Virus record (IMG/VR): IMGVR_UViG_3300047172_000189
Coordinates: 1-20,657 of that record
Source: a virus
DNA: 20,657 nucleotides
Strand: one strand, 5' to 3'
In this document: one piece after another, positions 1 through 8,055 of the stretch
How the letters are laid out: each line of letters starts with the position of its first letter
Position numbering within the stretch: the stretch's first letter is position 1
Notes under the pieces: model-generated
Databases searched by the model: none
What the model saw: only the letters and a program-made list of their open reading frames with translations
Told to the model about the DNA's origin: nothing
Position numbers and translations under genes: made by a program

Positions 1-178
1 CCTAACCTTTCGCCAGGCACTCATGTCGGGAGTATTGCCTGTGGGAACTTGCTTTACGAAATCGCGATATCCTCGCGCATCGACATGGGAGACATTATGG
101 CACACGAACAATTTAAAGAAAAGAGGCGCGCTAACCCAGTCCTAAAGCACGGGGTTTGCGCGTGTCCAAGGGATCAAA
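1..178 (-). mobile_element. IS200/IS605-like terminal element, part 1 (continues from 20531-20657)
   Basis: With the window ends joined, 20531-20657 plus 1-178 form one structured element without a transposase gene. Read on the minus strand it starts near a hairpin at 133-156 (AACCCAGTCC / GGGGTT type, TAAA loop), passes a stem CAGGCA (14-19) / TGCCTG (36-41), and ends beyond the window junction at a hairpin of the kind found at TnpB-element right ends. Bases 59-178 match 11079-11198 in inverted orientation with a single difference (base 148), which weakens the hairpin. A short ORF starting at 97 (MAHEQFKEK) is preserved in both copies, but hairpin conservation explains it as well as coding does. 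Assignment to IS200/IS605 is inference from hairpin style and terminus, not from a transposase. Confidence 0.55.
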
Positions 179-189
179 GCATCCATCTT

Positions 190-390
190 CTACTTATCTC
201 TTCTTTCGATCAGCCTTTCAATAGTCTGAATGTATCTCTCTTCTAAAGTACACAGTCTCCCATGAAACTCTTTAGATTCTGCTTCCCATCTACGAGCGTC
301 GGCTCGCGCTTCTGATCTATTCCAAAAGAACATCGGAAGAGTCCAAGCTGCGTTCCCCAAAATAATTCCTAAAACATGTGACCATTCCAT
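190..390 (-). CDS. Small membrane protein with one N-terminal TM helix and a charged helical tail
   Basis: This 66-residue protein has an apolar stretch at about residues 5-23 (HVLGIILGNAAWTLPMFFW), followed by a strongly charged, helix-prone tail rich in Glu and Arg. It is probably a bitopic inner-membrane protein. The start at 390 is supported by AAGGAG (398-403) seven bases upstream. It follows the frameshifted small ORF at 404-537, apparently in one minus-strand operon, and its stop lies only 12 bp from the end of the repeated element. The architecture recalls small phage spanin or holin-accessory proteins, but nothing in the sequence proves a lysis role and no endolysin is nearby. Confidence 0.65.
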   Translation of the reverse strand: MEWSHVLGIILGNAAWTLPMFFWNRSEARADARRWEAESKEFHGRLCTLEERYIQTIERLIERRDK

Positions 391-403
391 TATCTTTCTC
401 CTT

Positions 404-537
404 CTACTCCGGCAACCAATTTTCGTCTAAAACCTGTTCTTTCACAAACGGACACTCGCTCGGAAAGTCTTTAAGAAAAGCTGGGCATTCCCCCATTCAT
501 AAAAGTCTTTGTCGTATGACACTTCTCGAATGCTCAT
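404..537 (-). pseudogene. Frameshifted 44-codon ORF (1-nt indel in a run of five G)
   Basis: On the minus strand a strong ribosome binding site (AGGAGG, 543-548) lies five bases before ATG at 537, and translation begins MSIREVSYDKDFYEWG. The reading frame then runs off at a run of five G (plus-strand CCCCC, 490-494). Adding one G restores an open frame ending ...FVKEQVLDENWLPE and stopping at 404-406, directly before the ribosome binding site of the next gene. The product would be about 44 acidic residues of unknown function. The lesion could be a homopolymer sequencing error, a true mutation, or slippage. Confidence 0.55.
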
Positions 538-673
538 ACATACCTCCTATTTGTATATAAATATGCCAAAACTCACCTATTCCACGTAAGTCCTAATCAT
601 TATTTTAATCTCTTTCAACAAATGTCTCTGTCAAGTAAATTCTTTTTTAGACACACAATCCTCAGGAGTCCTT

Positions 674-1483
674 ATGTCAGCCCCATCTAATCCAGGCGCA
701 GAAGTCTATACCCAGTCCTTTGGAAGCGCTTCTCTTAGCGCTCTAGGCATCATTCCGGTATTGGCGACCTACGCGCCCGCTAGCAGCAACATCCAAGGCC
801 CATCAGGCCCCTTTAAATTGGGCCAGATCTGGATAAACACTTCTAACGGCAATATCTATCAGCTGGGCGCCCTCTCTTCATCTGGGGGCAAAGTAACCGC
901 TACCTGGACTCAGAGCGGCGCTGGCACAGGGATTCTGATTGAATTGACTCCTGGTGCAGGAACTTCCCCTGTCTTTCCTGTAGCGGGCAATATTAGCATC
1001 CTAGGAACTGCAAATCAGATTACCACCACAGGTACGGCCGGTACGGTCGCCATTTCATTGCCATCGGCAATAACAGCCCCAGGTTCATTAGCAACCACTA
1101 CCACCCTAACCGCAGGCACTGGCCTCACAGCAACCACCGGAGCAATCACCGCCGCCAACGGAAATCTGGTATTAGGTACAGCTGGCAACAAGATCGTCAG
1201 CACCAGCGTAGGAACCACAAGCGCAGCAGGTGCCAACTCTTTTGGATCGGTCGCTTTAGCGGCAGGCGCTGCAACGGTTTCGACTACAGCCGTTACAGCA
1301 AATTCTCTAATTATTTTATGGAGACAATCGATCGGCGCTACTGGCTCAGCTGCTTTGGGACTACCTACCGTAGGCACTATTACAGCAGGCACCTCTTTTT
1401 CGATCGGGTCACTAAGCGAAACTAACGCAACTGCACTTGTTGCAACTGATGTATCTATAATCGGTTGGATGATAATTAACTAA
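674..1483 (+). CDS. Virion/tail structural protein, low-complexity Ala/Thr/Gly-rich
   Basis: This 269-residue protein starts after AGGAG (CTCAGGAGTCCTTATG) and opens the plus-strand fibre operon. Its first 80 residues hold a compact motif (GQIWINTS at 50-57, then YQLG, GG.V.A.W.Q) that also occurs at residues 44-80 of the 407-residue protein at 6707, so this is probably a shared attachment module. Residues 85-205 are a low-complexity beta-prone region of Thr, Ala and Gly with repeated TAGTG and TGTAG patterns, typical of phage fibre shafts. The last 60 residues (SLIILWRQSIGATG... to GWMIIN) look like a small beta-rich head domain. No signal peptide or TM helix is seen. The exact virion position is inference. 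Confidence 0.7.
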   Translation: MSAPSNPGAEVYTQSFGSASLSALGIIPVLATYAPASSNIQGPSGPFKLGQIWINTSNGNIYQLGALSSSGGKVTATWTQSGAGTGILIELTPGAGTSPVFPVAGNISILGTANQITTTGTAGTVAISLPSAITAPGSLATTTTLTAGTGLTATTGAITAANGNLVLGTAGNKIVSTSVGTTSAAGANSFGSVALAAGAATVSTTAVTANSLIILWRQSIGATGSAALGLPTVGTITAGTSFSIGSLSETNATALVATDVSIIGWMIIN

Positions 1484-1494
1484 CGAGGCTTACT

Positions 1495-1857
1495 TTGAGC
1501 AATAGTCAAACTGTACAAGTCGAACCTCTACGTTCTTTAGCTGAGGGTAGCATTACTACCAGCTATGCGGCCGTGGGAACGCCATTTCTTAATCCCATCC
1601 GGATCATGTGTATCACCAACAATACGGATGGTGATATGATCTTCAGTATAGATGGAGTTAATGCCCATTTTTTCCTTCCCAAATCATCCTTTCGTCTCTA
1701 TGACTTCACCACTAATAAGAAACTAGTCGATCAACTCTTTGCCATCAGTCAAGGCGTGCAAATCTATGTAAAATATAGCACAATGCCATCGACCGGTTCG
1801 GTCTATGTTGAGGCAATCTATGGAAGTACTCCAAATCCAAAACCAGGCGGTCTATGA
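1495..1857 (+). CDS. Small virion-associated protein (beta-rich)
   Basis: This 120-residue protein uses a TTG start at 1495, with a GAGG sequence seven to eight bases upstream and only 11 bp after the preceding stop. The pattern of a SYAAVGTPF.NP.R...I.NNTD segment, an IDG(V)N segment, and a late QIYVKY...GSVYVEAIYG strand is one I associate with a small structural protein common in tailed-phage fibre or neck clusters. It overlaps the next gene by 4 bp (ATGA), so the two are probably translated together. Predicted all-beta, no TM. Its role in the particle is not known from the sequence alone. Confidence 0.65.
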   Translation: MSNSQTVQVEPLRSLAEGSITTSYAAVGTPFLNPIRIMCITNNTDGDMIFSIDGVNAHFFLPKSSFRLYDFTTNKKLVDQLFAISQGVQIYVKYSTMPSTGSVYVEAIYGSTPNPKPGGL

Positions 1858-2726
1858 CAGATCAGGAAAAATTTGATTTTTTGGACAAAAAAATTGCCGC
1901 ATTCGCCAACAGGATAGCTCGACTAGAAGCTTCTTTAGATGCTTCCAAGCAACAAATCGAACAATTCTCATCCCTTCGACAGGATTTCCAGGCTGAACAA
2001 ACCAAAACATCTGAATCTCATGCGTCACTCGTTTCAATGTTTGCCGCGAGGGATTCTAAAAGAACCCAAGATCATAATTTTTCCGTTGAAAATCGATTAA
2101 GGATTGATGAACTCGAGAAGTTCATCAAGTCTTTCGAATCATTAATGTCTTCTAGATTTCTTTCTCACAACCAATCCATTCATGATTTGGCTTTCGTTTT
2201 AAAAGAAATAGAAAAAGATGTTGTGAAAAAACAAGACCTGGATTCTTTGAAGATTCAACATGAAGAAAGGATTTCCTCTGCCGAATCCAACCTACGTTCT
2301 GCTAGATCCAATCACGAAAGTCTCAGTGGTAAAGTCTCCGAATTTATTACCCATTTATCCAACGACATTGTGAACTTACGAAAAGAACATGCCGAATTTA
2401 TTAAAACCATCCAATCGTCTTTTTCTAACTCTTTATCCGATGTGAATAAGAAAATCACAGATATGGGACGAGAAAACTCATCTAGACTATATCTAGTCAA
2501 CACACTGATAGAATCATTATCTAAAGAGTTTGATCAGAAGCTAGTCTCATCCCCATCCTCACTTGGTGCGGCTAAAGAGGAGATCTATCAAAAGTTCAAG
2601 ATCGCGGAGCTAGATGCTTCTAATTCCCTATTGAAGTCTCAGAACAATGAACAGCACATAAAGATCTTAGAAAGGAAGTTGGAAAGCGCTTTGCTTCTAA
2701 TCAAGAAATTTGAGCTGAACCAATAG
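1854..2726 (+). CDS. Long coiled-coil structural protein
   Basis: This 290-residue protein starts at an ATGA overlap with the upstream stop. Almost the whole chain is charged and helical with heptad-like spacing of Leu and Ile (for example IARLEASLDASKQQIEQF near the N-terminus and the KILERKLESALLLIKKFEL ending), so a long parallel coiled coil is likely. It sits between a small beta protein and a fibre protein. A rod or linker within a tail appendage, or an internal virion protein, would fit. There is no enzymatic motif and no cysteine cluster. The function is inferred from shape and position only. Confidence 0.65.
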   Translation: MTDQEKFDFLDKKIAAFANRIARLEASLDASKQQIEQFSSLRQDFQAEQTKTSESHASLVSMFAARDSKRTQDHNFSVENRLRIDELEKFIKSFESLMSSRFLSHNQSIHDLAFVLKEIEKDVVKKQDLDSLKIQHEERISSAESNLRSARSNHESLSGKVSEFITHLSNDIVNLRKEHAEFIKTIQSSFSNSLSDVNKKITDMGRENSSRLYLVNTLIESLSKEFDQKLVSSPSSLGAAKEEIYQKFKIAELDASNSLLKSQNNEQHIKILERKLESALLLIKKFELNQ

Positions 2727-2733
2727 GGGGCTC

Positions 2734-4056
2734 GTGAGTCAATCAGGCCCACTAAACATCCTGAACTCGGGTGACACAGTCACCTCAGCGACTGGTGTAT
2801 CTCCTATTCTGGTTAATGGCGTCTCAGGAGTTGCTGAAACCGGCGCGATCACTATTTCTATTGCGTCGGGCGGCGACGTTGTCTCAATTACCGCGACTGC
2901 CCCTATTACCGCGAATGGAGTTTCTGGAACGCCGGAGGGTGGAACGGTTACAGTGGCTCTCACTACACCTGTCTCCGCGGCCTATGGAGGAACAGGAGCT
3001 GCTACTCTTACTGGGGTGTTGATTGGGAATGGGACGAGTGCCGTTACCGGCAATGCGATTACTCAGCATGATGTTCTTGTAGGGGGAGCGAGTAATGCGA
3101 TTACATCCGTTTCTCCATCGACATCGGGATTTGTCCTGACATCCAACGGAGTGGGAAGCGATCCTTCATTTCAGGCTGCGAGTCCTTCTGGTGCAGTTAC
3201 CACCCTTGATGGAAATTCTGGGAGCGCTAGTCCATCCGCAGGGGTAATAACAATCAGCGGTGGGAGCACCGGACTAACTACTTCCGCCTCCGCATCCACT
3301 ATGAACCTTACGGGAACTTTGATCTTGGCTAATGGGGGTACAAGTGCGTCTCTAACAGCTTCCAACGGGGGAATATTCTATTCTACAGCGACAACGGGCG
3401 CTATCCTAGCTGGAACAGCCACCGCCAGGCAGATGCTACAGTCTGGCTCTTCTACGACACCAGCTTGGTCCACGGCAACCTATCCCGCCGCGACTACCGT
3501 TAACCAGATTCTGTACAGCTCTTCGTCTAACGTAATCGCTGGGCTTGCGACGGCGGTGCAGGGGGTTTTGACAACAGGGACGGGGGGTATTCCTGTCATC
3601 ACTTCATTGGCCGCTAATGGACAGCTTATCATAGGATCGACCGCTGGAGCGCCAGCAGCCGCTACCCTTACAGCTGGCGTAGGCATATCAATTGTTAACG
3701 GGTCTAACAGCATCACAATCGCGGCCGCTGGGTCAGAAATGGTGTGGACCGATGAGGCTATCAGCTTCAATGCGGCGGCTGGAAATGGATATTTTGTTAC
3801 GGCGGCCGCTACAGCAACATTGCCAGCCTCCCCTACTCAAGGAACCGAAATCGCATTTGCGGTTGACAATGACGCCGCTATATTGACAATACAAGCAAAC
3901 ACAGGACAGATCATTAGAGTGGGTACTGCCGTATCTGCTTCGGCGGGAACGGGTGTAAGCAACAAAAACGGAGACTCAATATGGCTGATTTTCAGAAGTT
4001 CAGACAATTCGTGGATCGCTGTCGGGGCGCCGCAAGGGACGTGGACTATTACATGA
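2734..4056 (+). CDS. Tail-fibre-like protein with repetitive beta shaft and C-terminal capping domain
   Basis: This 440-residue protein begins at GTG (2734) behind AGGGGG, seven bases after the coiled-coil gene. The shaft is built of Thr/Ser/Gly/Ala segments with signatures common in phage fibres, such as AYGGTGAATLTGVLIGNGTS near residues 90-110 and VLTSNG..SDPSFQAAS near 165-180. The last 105 residues (from about 335, MVWTDEAISF) form a distinct domain containing YFVTAAATATLPASPTQG, ILTIQA, GQIIRVG and a terminal W-rich strand; domains of this kind end many phage and prophage fibre proteins. It is probably a trimeric receptor-binding or shaft component. Confidence 0.75.
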   Translation: MSQSGPLNILNSGDTVTSATGVSPILVNGVSGVAETGAITISIASGGDVVSITATAPITANGVSGTPEGGTVTVALTTPVSAAYGGTGAATLTGVLIGNGTSAVTGNAITQHDVLVGGASNAITSVSPSTSGFVLTSNGVGSDPSFQAASPSGAVTTLDGNSGSASPSAGVITISGGSTGLTTSASASTMNLTGTLILANGGTSASLTASNGGIFYSTATTGAILAGTATARQMLQSGSSTTPAWSTATYPAATTVNQILYSSSSNVIAGLATAVQGVLTTGTGGIPVITSLAANGQLIIGSTAGAPAAATLTAGVGISIVNGSNSITIAAAGSEMVWTDEAISFNAAAGNGYFVTAAATATLPASPTQGTEIAFAVDNDAAILTIQANTGQIIRVGTAVSASAGTGVSNKNGDSIWLIFRSSDNSWIAVGAPQGTWTIT

Positions 4057-4066
4057 TGAGGACAAG

Positions 4067-4120
4067 ATGGGTTTAACCGCAGCAACAGTTCAGTATTTTA
4101 ACCTAGTGGGATTGATCTGA
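4067..4120 (+). CDS. 17-residue micro-ORF coupled to the fibre gene
   Basis: ATG at 4067 follows GAGG with five bases between, and encodes MGLTAATVQYFNLVGLI before a TGA whose last base is the A of the next gene's ATG (4120). This arrangement would feed ribosomes straight into the large S74 fibre gene, which has no other clear ribosome binding site. The peptide itself may have no function, and the ORF could be the remnant of a larger gene. Evidence is limited to spacing and start signals. Confidence 0.35.
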   Translation: MGLTAATVQYFNLVGLI

Positions 4121-6324
4121 TGCCAGCAACACCCGCAAACGCAATCAATGAGTCTGGGGCCAGCGGTCTGGTTAATTTTGACGGCACAGCTACCTTTAGC
4201 ACGACACCCGCTGCTATTTACAACGTTGTCTCTGGTGCTGGTGCGAATACTATCCACAATATCGTGCCTACCGCAACCTCTGGCGTACCTATTATTTCGC
4301 AAGGAAGCGCGGCTCAGCCTATTTTTGGTACAGCTGTAGTTTCGGGGGGTGGCACGGGAGCGGCGTCTTTCACCGCCTATGCGCCGCTTTGCGGAGGGAC
4401 CACAACTACGGGGATATTGCAGAGCGCCGCAACTGGAATCGGAACGTCGGGGACAGTTTTGACGAGCAATGGCGCTGCGGCTCTCCCTTCATTCCAGGCG
4501 CTGAGCGGTTTGGCGGTCACATCGATTACCGGAACCGCAAACCAGATCTCTGCGAGCGCAAGCACGGGTGCGGTTACCCTTTCAATTCCGACAACGGTGG
4601 CGATTGGAACGTCCAACACAGTGTCTACCTCTACGCAAATCACCCACAACGCAACAGCGGCTTACAATACTAGTCTTGTCGGTACTCAAACCTCGTTAGA
4701 CGTAAACAGTATTCAGCTGGGCCTAAATATCAGTAACATCTTCCAGCCAGCCAGCGATTCCACCTATTCCGCAGCTGTTTCTATTTCCGCAGATATGGCA
4801 CCAGCTTCTGGCAGAACGATTTCAACTAGCTTTGGGATTCTAGTGAATCCGACATTTGGAAATAGCGGAACAGTGGATTCGTATTACGGCGTGTATACCA
4901 ATTTTGCCAACGGAACCACCGGATCATTGACCTCTATCTACGGCGGATTTTTCAGTAACCCTTCGTACGGATCGGGAATTAATGTCGCCCTCTACTCCGA
5001 TGATGTTTCTGTAGGGTATGAAAGCGCCGCCCCAACGAATGGGTTGATCGTTAGCGGCATCTCTGGATTTGGAACGTCATCGCCCAATTCGGTTTCTCAA
5101 GTAACAGTCTCGTCGACATTGGCATTCAATATTTTAATGAATGGGATTCAGGCCGCTACGGATTCTGGAAATTCCGGTGGGTTAACCGTGGGCCTGAACG
5201 TCTCTCCCACATTCCGACCGACTCCTGGAGCGGGAAATGCCATTGGTTTGTACAGCTCATGCACATTCGCCGCTCTGACCTCTAAGACTATTTCTACAGC
5301 AGCAGCGATGTTGATTTATAACAATTATGGTGGAAACGCCGGAACGATTACAACTGCATATGGAATTTTTGTAAATACTGGAGGCGCCGGAGCGGGGACA
5401 ATCACCACATCGTACGGTTTATATTGTAGCGCCCCAACAGCTGGATCTACTAAAATTGCGATGTACACTGATAATCTTGCTGTAGGATATGCAGGTGTCG
5501 CTCCACCCAGCTCTGGAATGATCGTTAGCGGTCAGGTTGGTATTGGAACATCTGCACCAAATTCAGGCGCCGTTCTTCATATCCAAGGAACTGTTAATAA
5601 TCAGTACGCCTATCCTCTACTGGTTAATACGAATTTAACTCCATCAGGAGCAGGCGGTCAACAATTCGCGATCGCTAGCGAGCCAAAGTTTATAGCGGCC
5701 AGCGCCCAAACCATTACCGCAGCTTGTGGACTGTATGTATTCAACACAGTAAGCAGCAATGTCGGGACTATCTCCACTTTATATGGGATTTTGATAGACA
5801 CAACTAGTTCAGGAGCCGGAACCATTACAAACGCATATGGGCTATACTGCAATACTCCTATCTGCGCTACCAACAACTATTGCGCATATTTCCAGGGAAA
5901 TGTAGGAATTGGAACGCCGTCTCCAACATACGCTATCCACGTTGTAGGAACGCAGGGATCGACCACCTCAACCCTATGGACGCTGATTTCCGATGCCGCG
6001 ATCAAAAAAGACATAGAGAACGTAGAAGAAGCTCTCCCGATCATCAACTCACTTATACCTAGAAAATTCAGGTATACACAGGAGTGGTTTGACAACCACG
6101 ACGGCCATCCCGAAGACAAGATTTACTACGGGTTAGTAGCTCAGGAAGTAGAAAAGGTGATTCCATCGTGCATTCCTGTGCGCCGTCAAACTGTAGGTAA
6201 TCGCACGGGCTTGAAATCGCTGGACATGCACAACATCAACATCCTGCTCATTAAGGCCGTCCAAGAACTTAGCGCAGAAATCAAAGAACTAAAAGGAAAA
6301 ATATGCCAGACCCAACTTTTATAA
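4120..6324 (+). CDS. Tail fibre/tailspike with C-terminal peptidase S74 intramolecular chaperone
   Basis: This 734-residue protein has three parts. Residues 1-160 carry common fibre motifs (VVSGGGTGAASFTAYAPLCG, GTVLTSNGAAALPSFQ). Residues 180-610 hold three divergent copies of a module of about 130 residues, each containing YG(I/V/L)..., GTIT or GTVD turns, a (M/L)Y.D..VGY or YCAYFQGNVG strand, and a GxGTSxPNS-like end. The final 111 residues match the S74 chaperone: SDAAIKKDI at 624-632 gives the expected Ser624 with Lys629/630 for self-cleavage before Ser624, followed by KFRYT, YYGLVAQEVEKVIP and a C-terminal coiled coil. Family knowledge: the chaperone trimerises the fibre and then is cut off. 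The host receptor is unknown. The ATG at 4120 is translationally coupled to the micro-ORF. Confidence 0.85.
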   Translation: MPATPANAINESGASGLVNFDGTATFSTTPAAIYNVVSGAGANTIHNIVPTATSGVPIISQGSAAQPIFGTAVVSGGGTGAASFTAYAPLCGGTTTTGILQSAATGIGTSGTVLTSNGAAALPSFQALSGLAVTSITGTANQISASASTGAVTLSIPTTVAIGTSNTVSTSTQITHNATAAYNTSLVGTQTSLDVNSIQLGLNISNIFQPASDSTYSAAVSISADMAPASGRTISTSFGILVNPTFGNSGTVDSYYGVYTNFANGTTGSLTSIYGGFFSNPSYGSGINVALYSDDVSVGYESAAPTNGLIVSGISGFGTSSPNSVSQVTVSSTLAFNILMNGIQAATDSGNSGGLTVGLNVSPTFRPTPGAGNAIGLYSSCTFAALTSKTISTAAAMLIYNNYGGNAGTITTAYGIFVNTGGAGAGTITTSYGLYCSAPTAGSTKIAMYTDNLAVGYAGVAPPSSGMIVSGQVGIGTSAPNSGAVLHIQGTVNNQYAYPLLVNTNLTPSGAGGQQFAIASEPKFIAASAQTITAACGLYVFNTVSSNVGTISTLYGILIDTTSSGAGTITNAYGLYCNTPICATNNYCAYFQGNVGIGTPSPTYAIHVVGTQGSTTSTLWTLISDAAIKKDIENVEEALPIINSLIPRKFRYTQEWFDNHDGHPEDKIYYGLVAQEVEKVIPSCIPVRRQTVGNRTGLKSLDMHNINILLIKAVQELSAEIKELKGKICQTQLL

Positions 6325-6545
6325 ATGACGCTGTTTTTGTGTCTGTCTATAACAATTACAGTACTTATTTAGGGTACATGCAACAGTGGGCAAATTCTGT
6401 GTCTCTGGTCGGTCAGCAGATACAAAATGATCCTAACTTCGCCGTCGGATTGCTTCCCTCAGAACAACAGGGCGTGCAAACGGCTGTAACTGCGGCGAAA
6501 GCATTCTTGAAAGCCGTCCCGATAACTCTCTTAACACCAATCTAA
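6303..6545 (+). CDS. Small fibre-operon protein of unknown function
   Basis: This 80-residue protein starts inside the 3' end of the S74 fibre gene (22-bp overlap), with AAAAGGA placed five to six bases before ATG 6303. It has a mixed helical composition (NNYSTYLGYMQQWANSV..., then LPSEQQGVQTAVTAAKAFLKAVP) and a hydrophobic C-terminus but no convincing TM helix. Small proteins following a fibre gene are often fibre-assembly helpers or structural fragments; that is inference only. I do not recognise the family. Confidence 0.6.
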   Translation: MPDPTFINDAVFVSVYNNYSTYLGYMQQWANSVSLVGQQIQNDPNFAVGLLPSEQQGVQTAVTAAKAFLKAVPITLLTPI

Positions 6546-6557
6546 AAAGGATAAAGA

Positions 6558-6710
6558 ATGAAAAAAATCTTAGAAATCACCGAAGAAGTAGAAAAACACC
6601 TGATCGCCGTTTTCGATGCCGCCCTCAAAAGCGGAGGAATGAATCTTTTACCATCCATCGATCGGATCAGATCCCTTATCGTTCAACAACAAGACCCAGG
6701 GCAAAAATGA
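6558..6710 (+). CDS. 50-residue helical protein of unknown function
   Basis: ATG at 6558 is preceded by AAAAAGGATAAAGA, a good ribosome binding site, and the product starts MKKILEITEEVEKHLIAVF and ends QQQDPGQK. It is predicted to be almost all helix with alternating charged and apolar faces. It lies 12 bp after the preceding stop and overlaps the following fibre gene by ATGA at 6707-6710, so it belongs to the same operon. No family recognised. Confidence 0.6.
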   Translation: MKKILEITEEVEKHLIAVFDAALKSGGMNLLPSIDRIRSLIVQQQDPGQK

Positions 6711-7930
6711 CCTACCCCACCCCAACCAACAACTATGCAGTTTCAGTAGGAGCGGCCTCAACCGCTCCTTTTATCACGATCATCGAGAACCGTGCTCCTA
6801 CGGGTAACGATGGGCCTACTCAGCATTATCTCGTTGGCCAGAGGTGGATTGATACATCAACTAATAGCAACGAATATTTCTTGCTTAACTACACCTCCTT
6901 AGGGGGTGTAGTTCAGGCCAACTGGGTTCAAATCGCAGGTGGATCTAATCAGATCATCAACATTGACGGAGACACAGGTTCAATCACTGGATCTACTGTG
7001 ACAATCTACGCAAACAATGCTGCCCTGAACTGTGGAGAATCTGTTTCTTTTGTTAATTCTGGAACGGTTTCTACGCTCAATGTAACCGATGTGAATAATA
7101 ATACTATTATCGGGAAGGGCTCTGGTAAATCGGGAATGACAGGGACTCTAAACACTTGCCTGGGATACTTATCGGGATCTTCTCTAACTGGCGGTAATTA
7201 CAATATTTTAATCGGAAATCTGTCAGGGAACAATCTAACAACAACCGAAACCGGAAATATCTTAGTTAACAACGCGGGGGTCAACGCAGAAAGCCATACA
7301 ATCCGCATTGGAACACAGGGATCTACCGGTTCGGAACAGAACGCATGTTACATCGCGGGTATCTATGGAAATTCACCCGCAGCACCACAAATGGCCACGG
7401 TTAATTCAACAGGTCAAATGGGGAGCCAAGCAATTCCCGCTTTGAATCTAGTTCAAACCGTAACTGGATCGGGATCAGCTTCACTTTCTGTAACTTCTGG
7501 ACTATCTTATAAGATATTGTTCATGGAATTCTCCGTTCTTGTTGGAACCGCAGGGGCTAACATACTATTGCAAACATCCACTAATGGAGGATCGACATGG
7601 ACAACGACAGGTTATGCATCCGGAGTAAATTCTAATCCTTATAATTCAGCCGCCATTACTAACACCAATGCAACTTCTGGAATTATTGTAGTTCCGGATG
7701 CGCCTACAACTGGTGGATGTTCCGGATATGCATGGGCTATGGATTTCTCAAACGCCGGTGGAGTAACAAAATTTAACGGTCAATCCACTTATGATGATAA
7801 TGCGAGCGGGACTTGGTCATTTGCATCTTTTGGTGGGCAAAACCCTGCATCGGGAGTAAATGCAATAAGACTTATTGCGTCCACTGGAACTATTACCGGG
7901 TCATTTTCAGTGTATGGATTAACAAACTAG
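6707..7930 (+). CDS. Tail-fibre-like protein sharing the N-terminal module of the 674-1483 product
   Basis: This 407-residue protein begins at an ATGA overlap. Residues 36-80 contain GQRWIDTS, then YFLL, GGVVQANWVQ, matching the spacing of GQIWINTS...GGKVTATWTQ in the protein at 674. Residues 110-225 have repeats of the type NTCLGYLSG, NYNILIGNLSG, NILVNNAG and HTIRIGTQGS, resembling the repeated fibre heads of trimeric phage and adhesin proteins. The last 160 residues (from about LVQTVTGSG) form a beta-rich domain with many Gly/Asn/Ser loops. It is probably a second receptor-binding or decoration protein using the same docking site. This is the last large gene of the fibre operon. Confidence 0.72.
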   Translation: MTYPTPTNNYAVSVGAASTAPFITIIENRAPTGNDGPTQHYLVGQRWIDTSTNSNEYFLLNYTSLGGVVQANWVQIAGGSNQIINIDGDTGSITGSTVTIYANNAALNCGESVSFVNSGTVSTLNVTDVNNNTIIGKGSGKSGMTGTLNTCLGYLSGSSLTGGNYNILIGNLSGNNLTTTETGNILVNNAGVNAESHTIRIGTQGSTGSEQNACYIAGIYGNSPAAPQMATVNSTGQMGSQAIPALNLVQTVTGSGSASLSVTSGLSYKILFMEFSVLVGTAGANILLQTSTNGGSTWTTTGYASGVNSNPYNSAAITNTNATSGIIVVPDAPTTGGCSGYAWAMDFSNAGGVTKFNGQSTYDDNASGTWSFASFGGQNPASGVNAIRLIASTGTITGSFSVYGLTN

Positions 7931-7959
7931 TAGATTCTTGATCCAATGGAGTACATCGG

Positions 7960-8055
7960 ATGGTCTTTCTCCATTTTCTTATCCTTGTGATGGCCATCAT
8001 ATTTGTGGTATCACTTCTGCTTTACTGCCTCCCCTACGATGAAGATACGCCCTAA
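7960..8055 (+). CDS. 31-residue single-TM peptide
   Basis: ATG at 7960 lies eight bases after a GGAG sequence and 30 bp after the fibre stop. The product (MVFLHFLILVMAIIFVV..., ending YDEDTP) is one TM helix over residues 3-24 with a short acidic tail, so it is probably an inner-membrane micropeptide. It overlaps the start of the zinc-ribbon gene in another frame. Its place after the late operon would suit a lysis accessory protein, but this is only positional inference. Confidence 0.5.
   Translation: MVFLHFLILVMAIIFVVSLLLYCLPYDEDTP

Noticed and set aside
49-246. 65-codon plus-strand ORF
   Set aside because: It begins in the repeated element and runs out into unrelated sequence antisense to the 66-residue membrane protein gene.
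1015-1392. Minus-strand ORFs opposite the fibre genes (also at 2739-2963, 3480-3770, 4377-4649)
   Set aside because: They are Val/Ala/Pro-rich mirror frames of Thr/Gly/Ala-rich fibre coding sequence and lack start signals.
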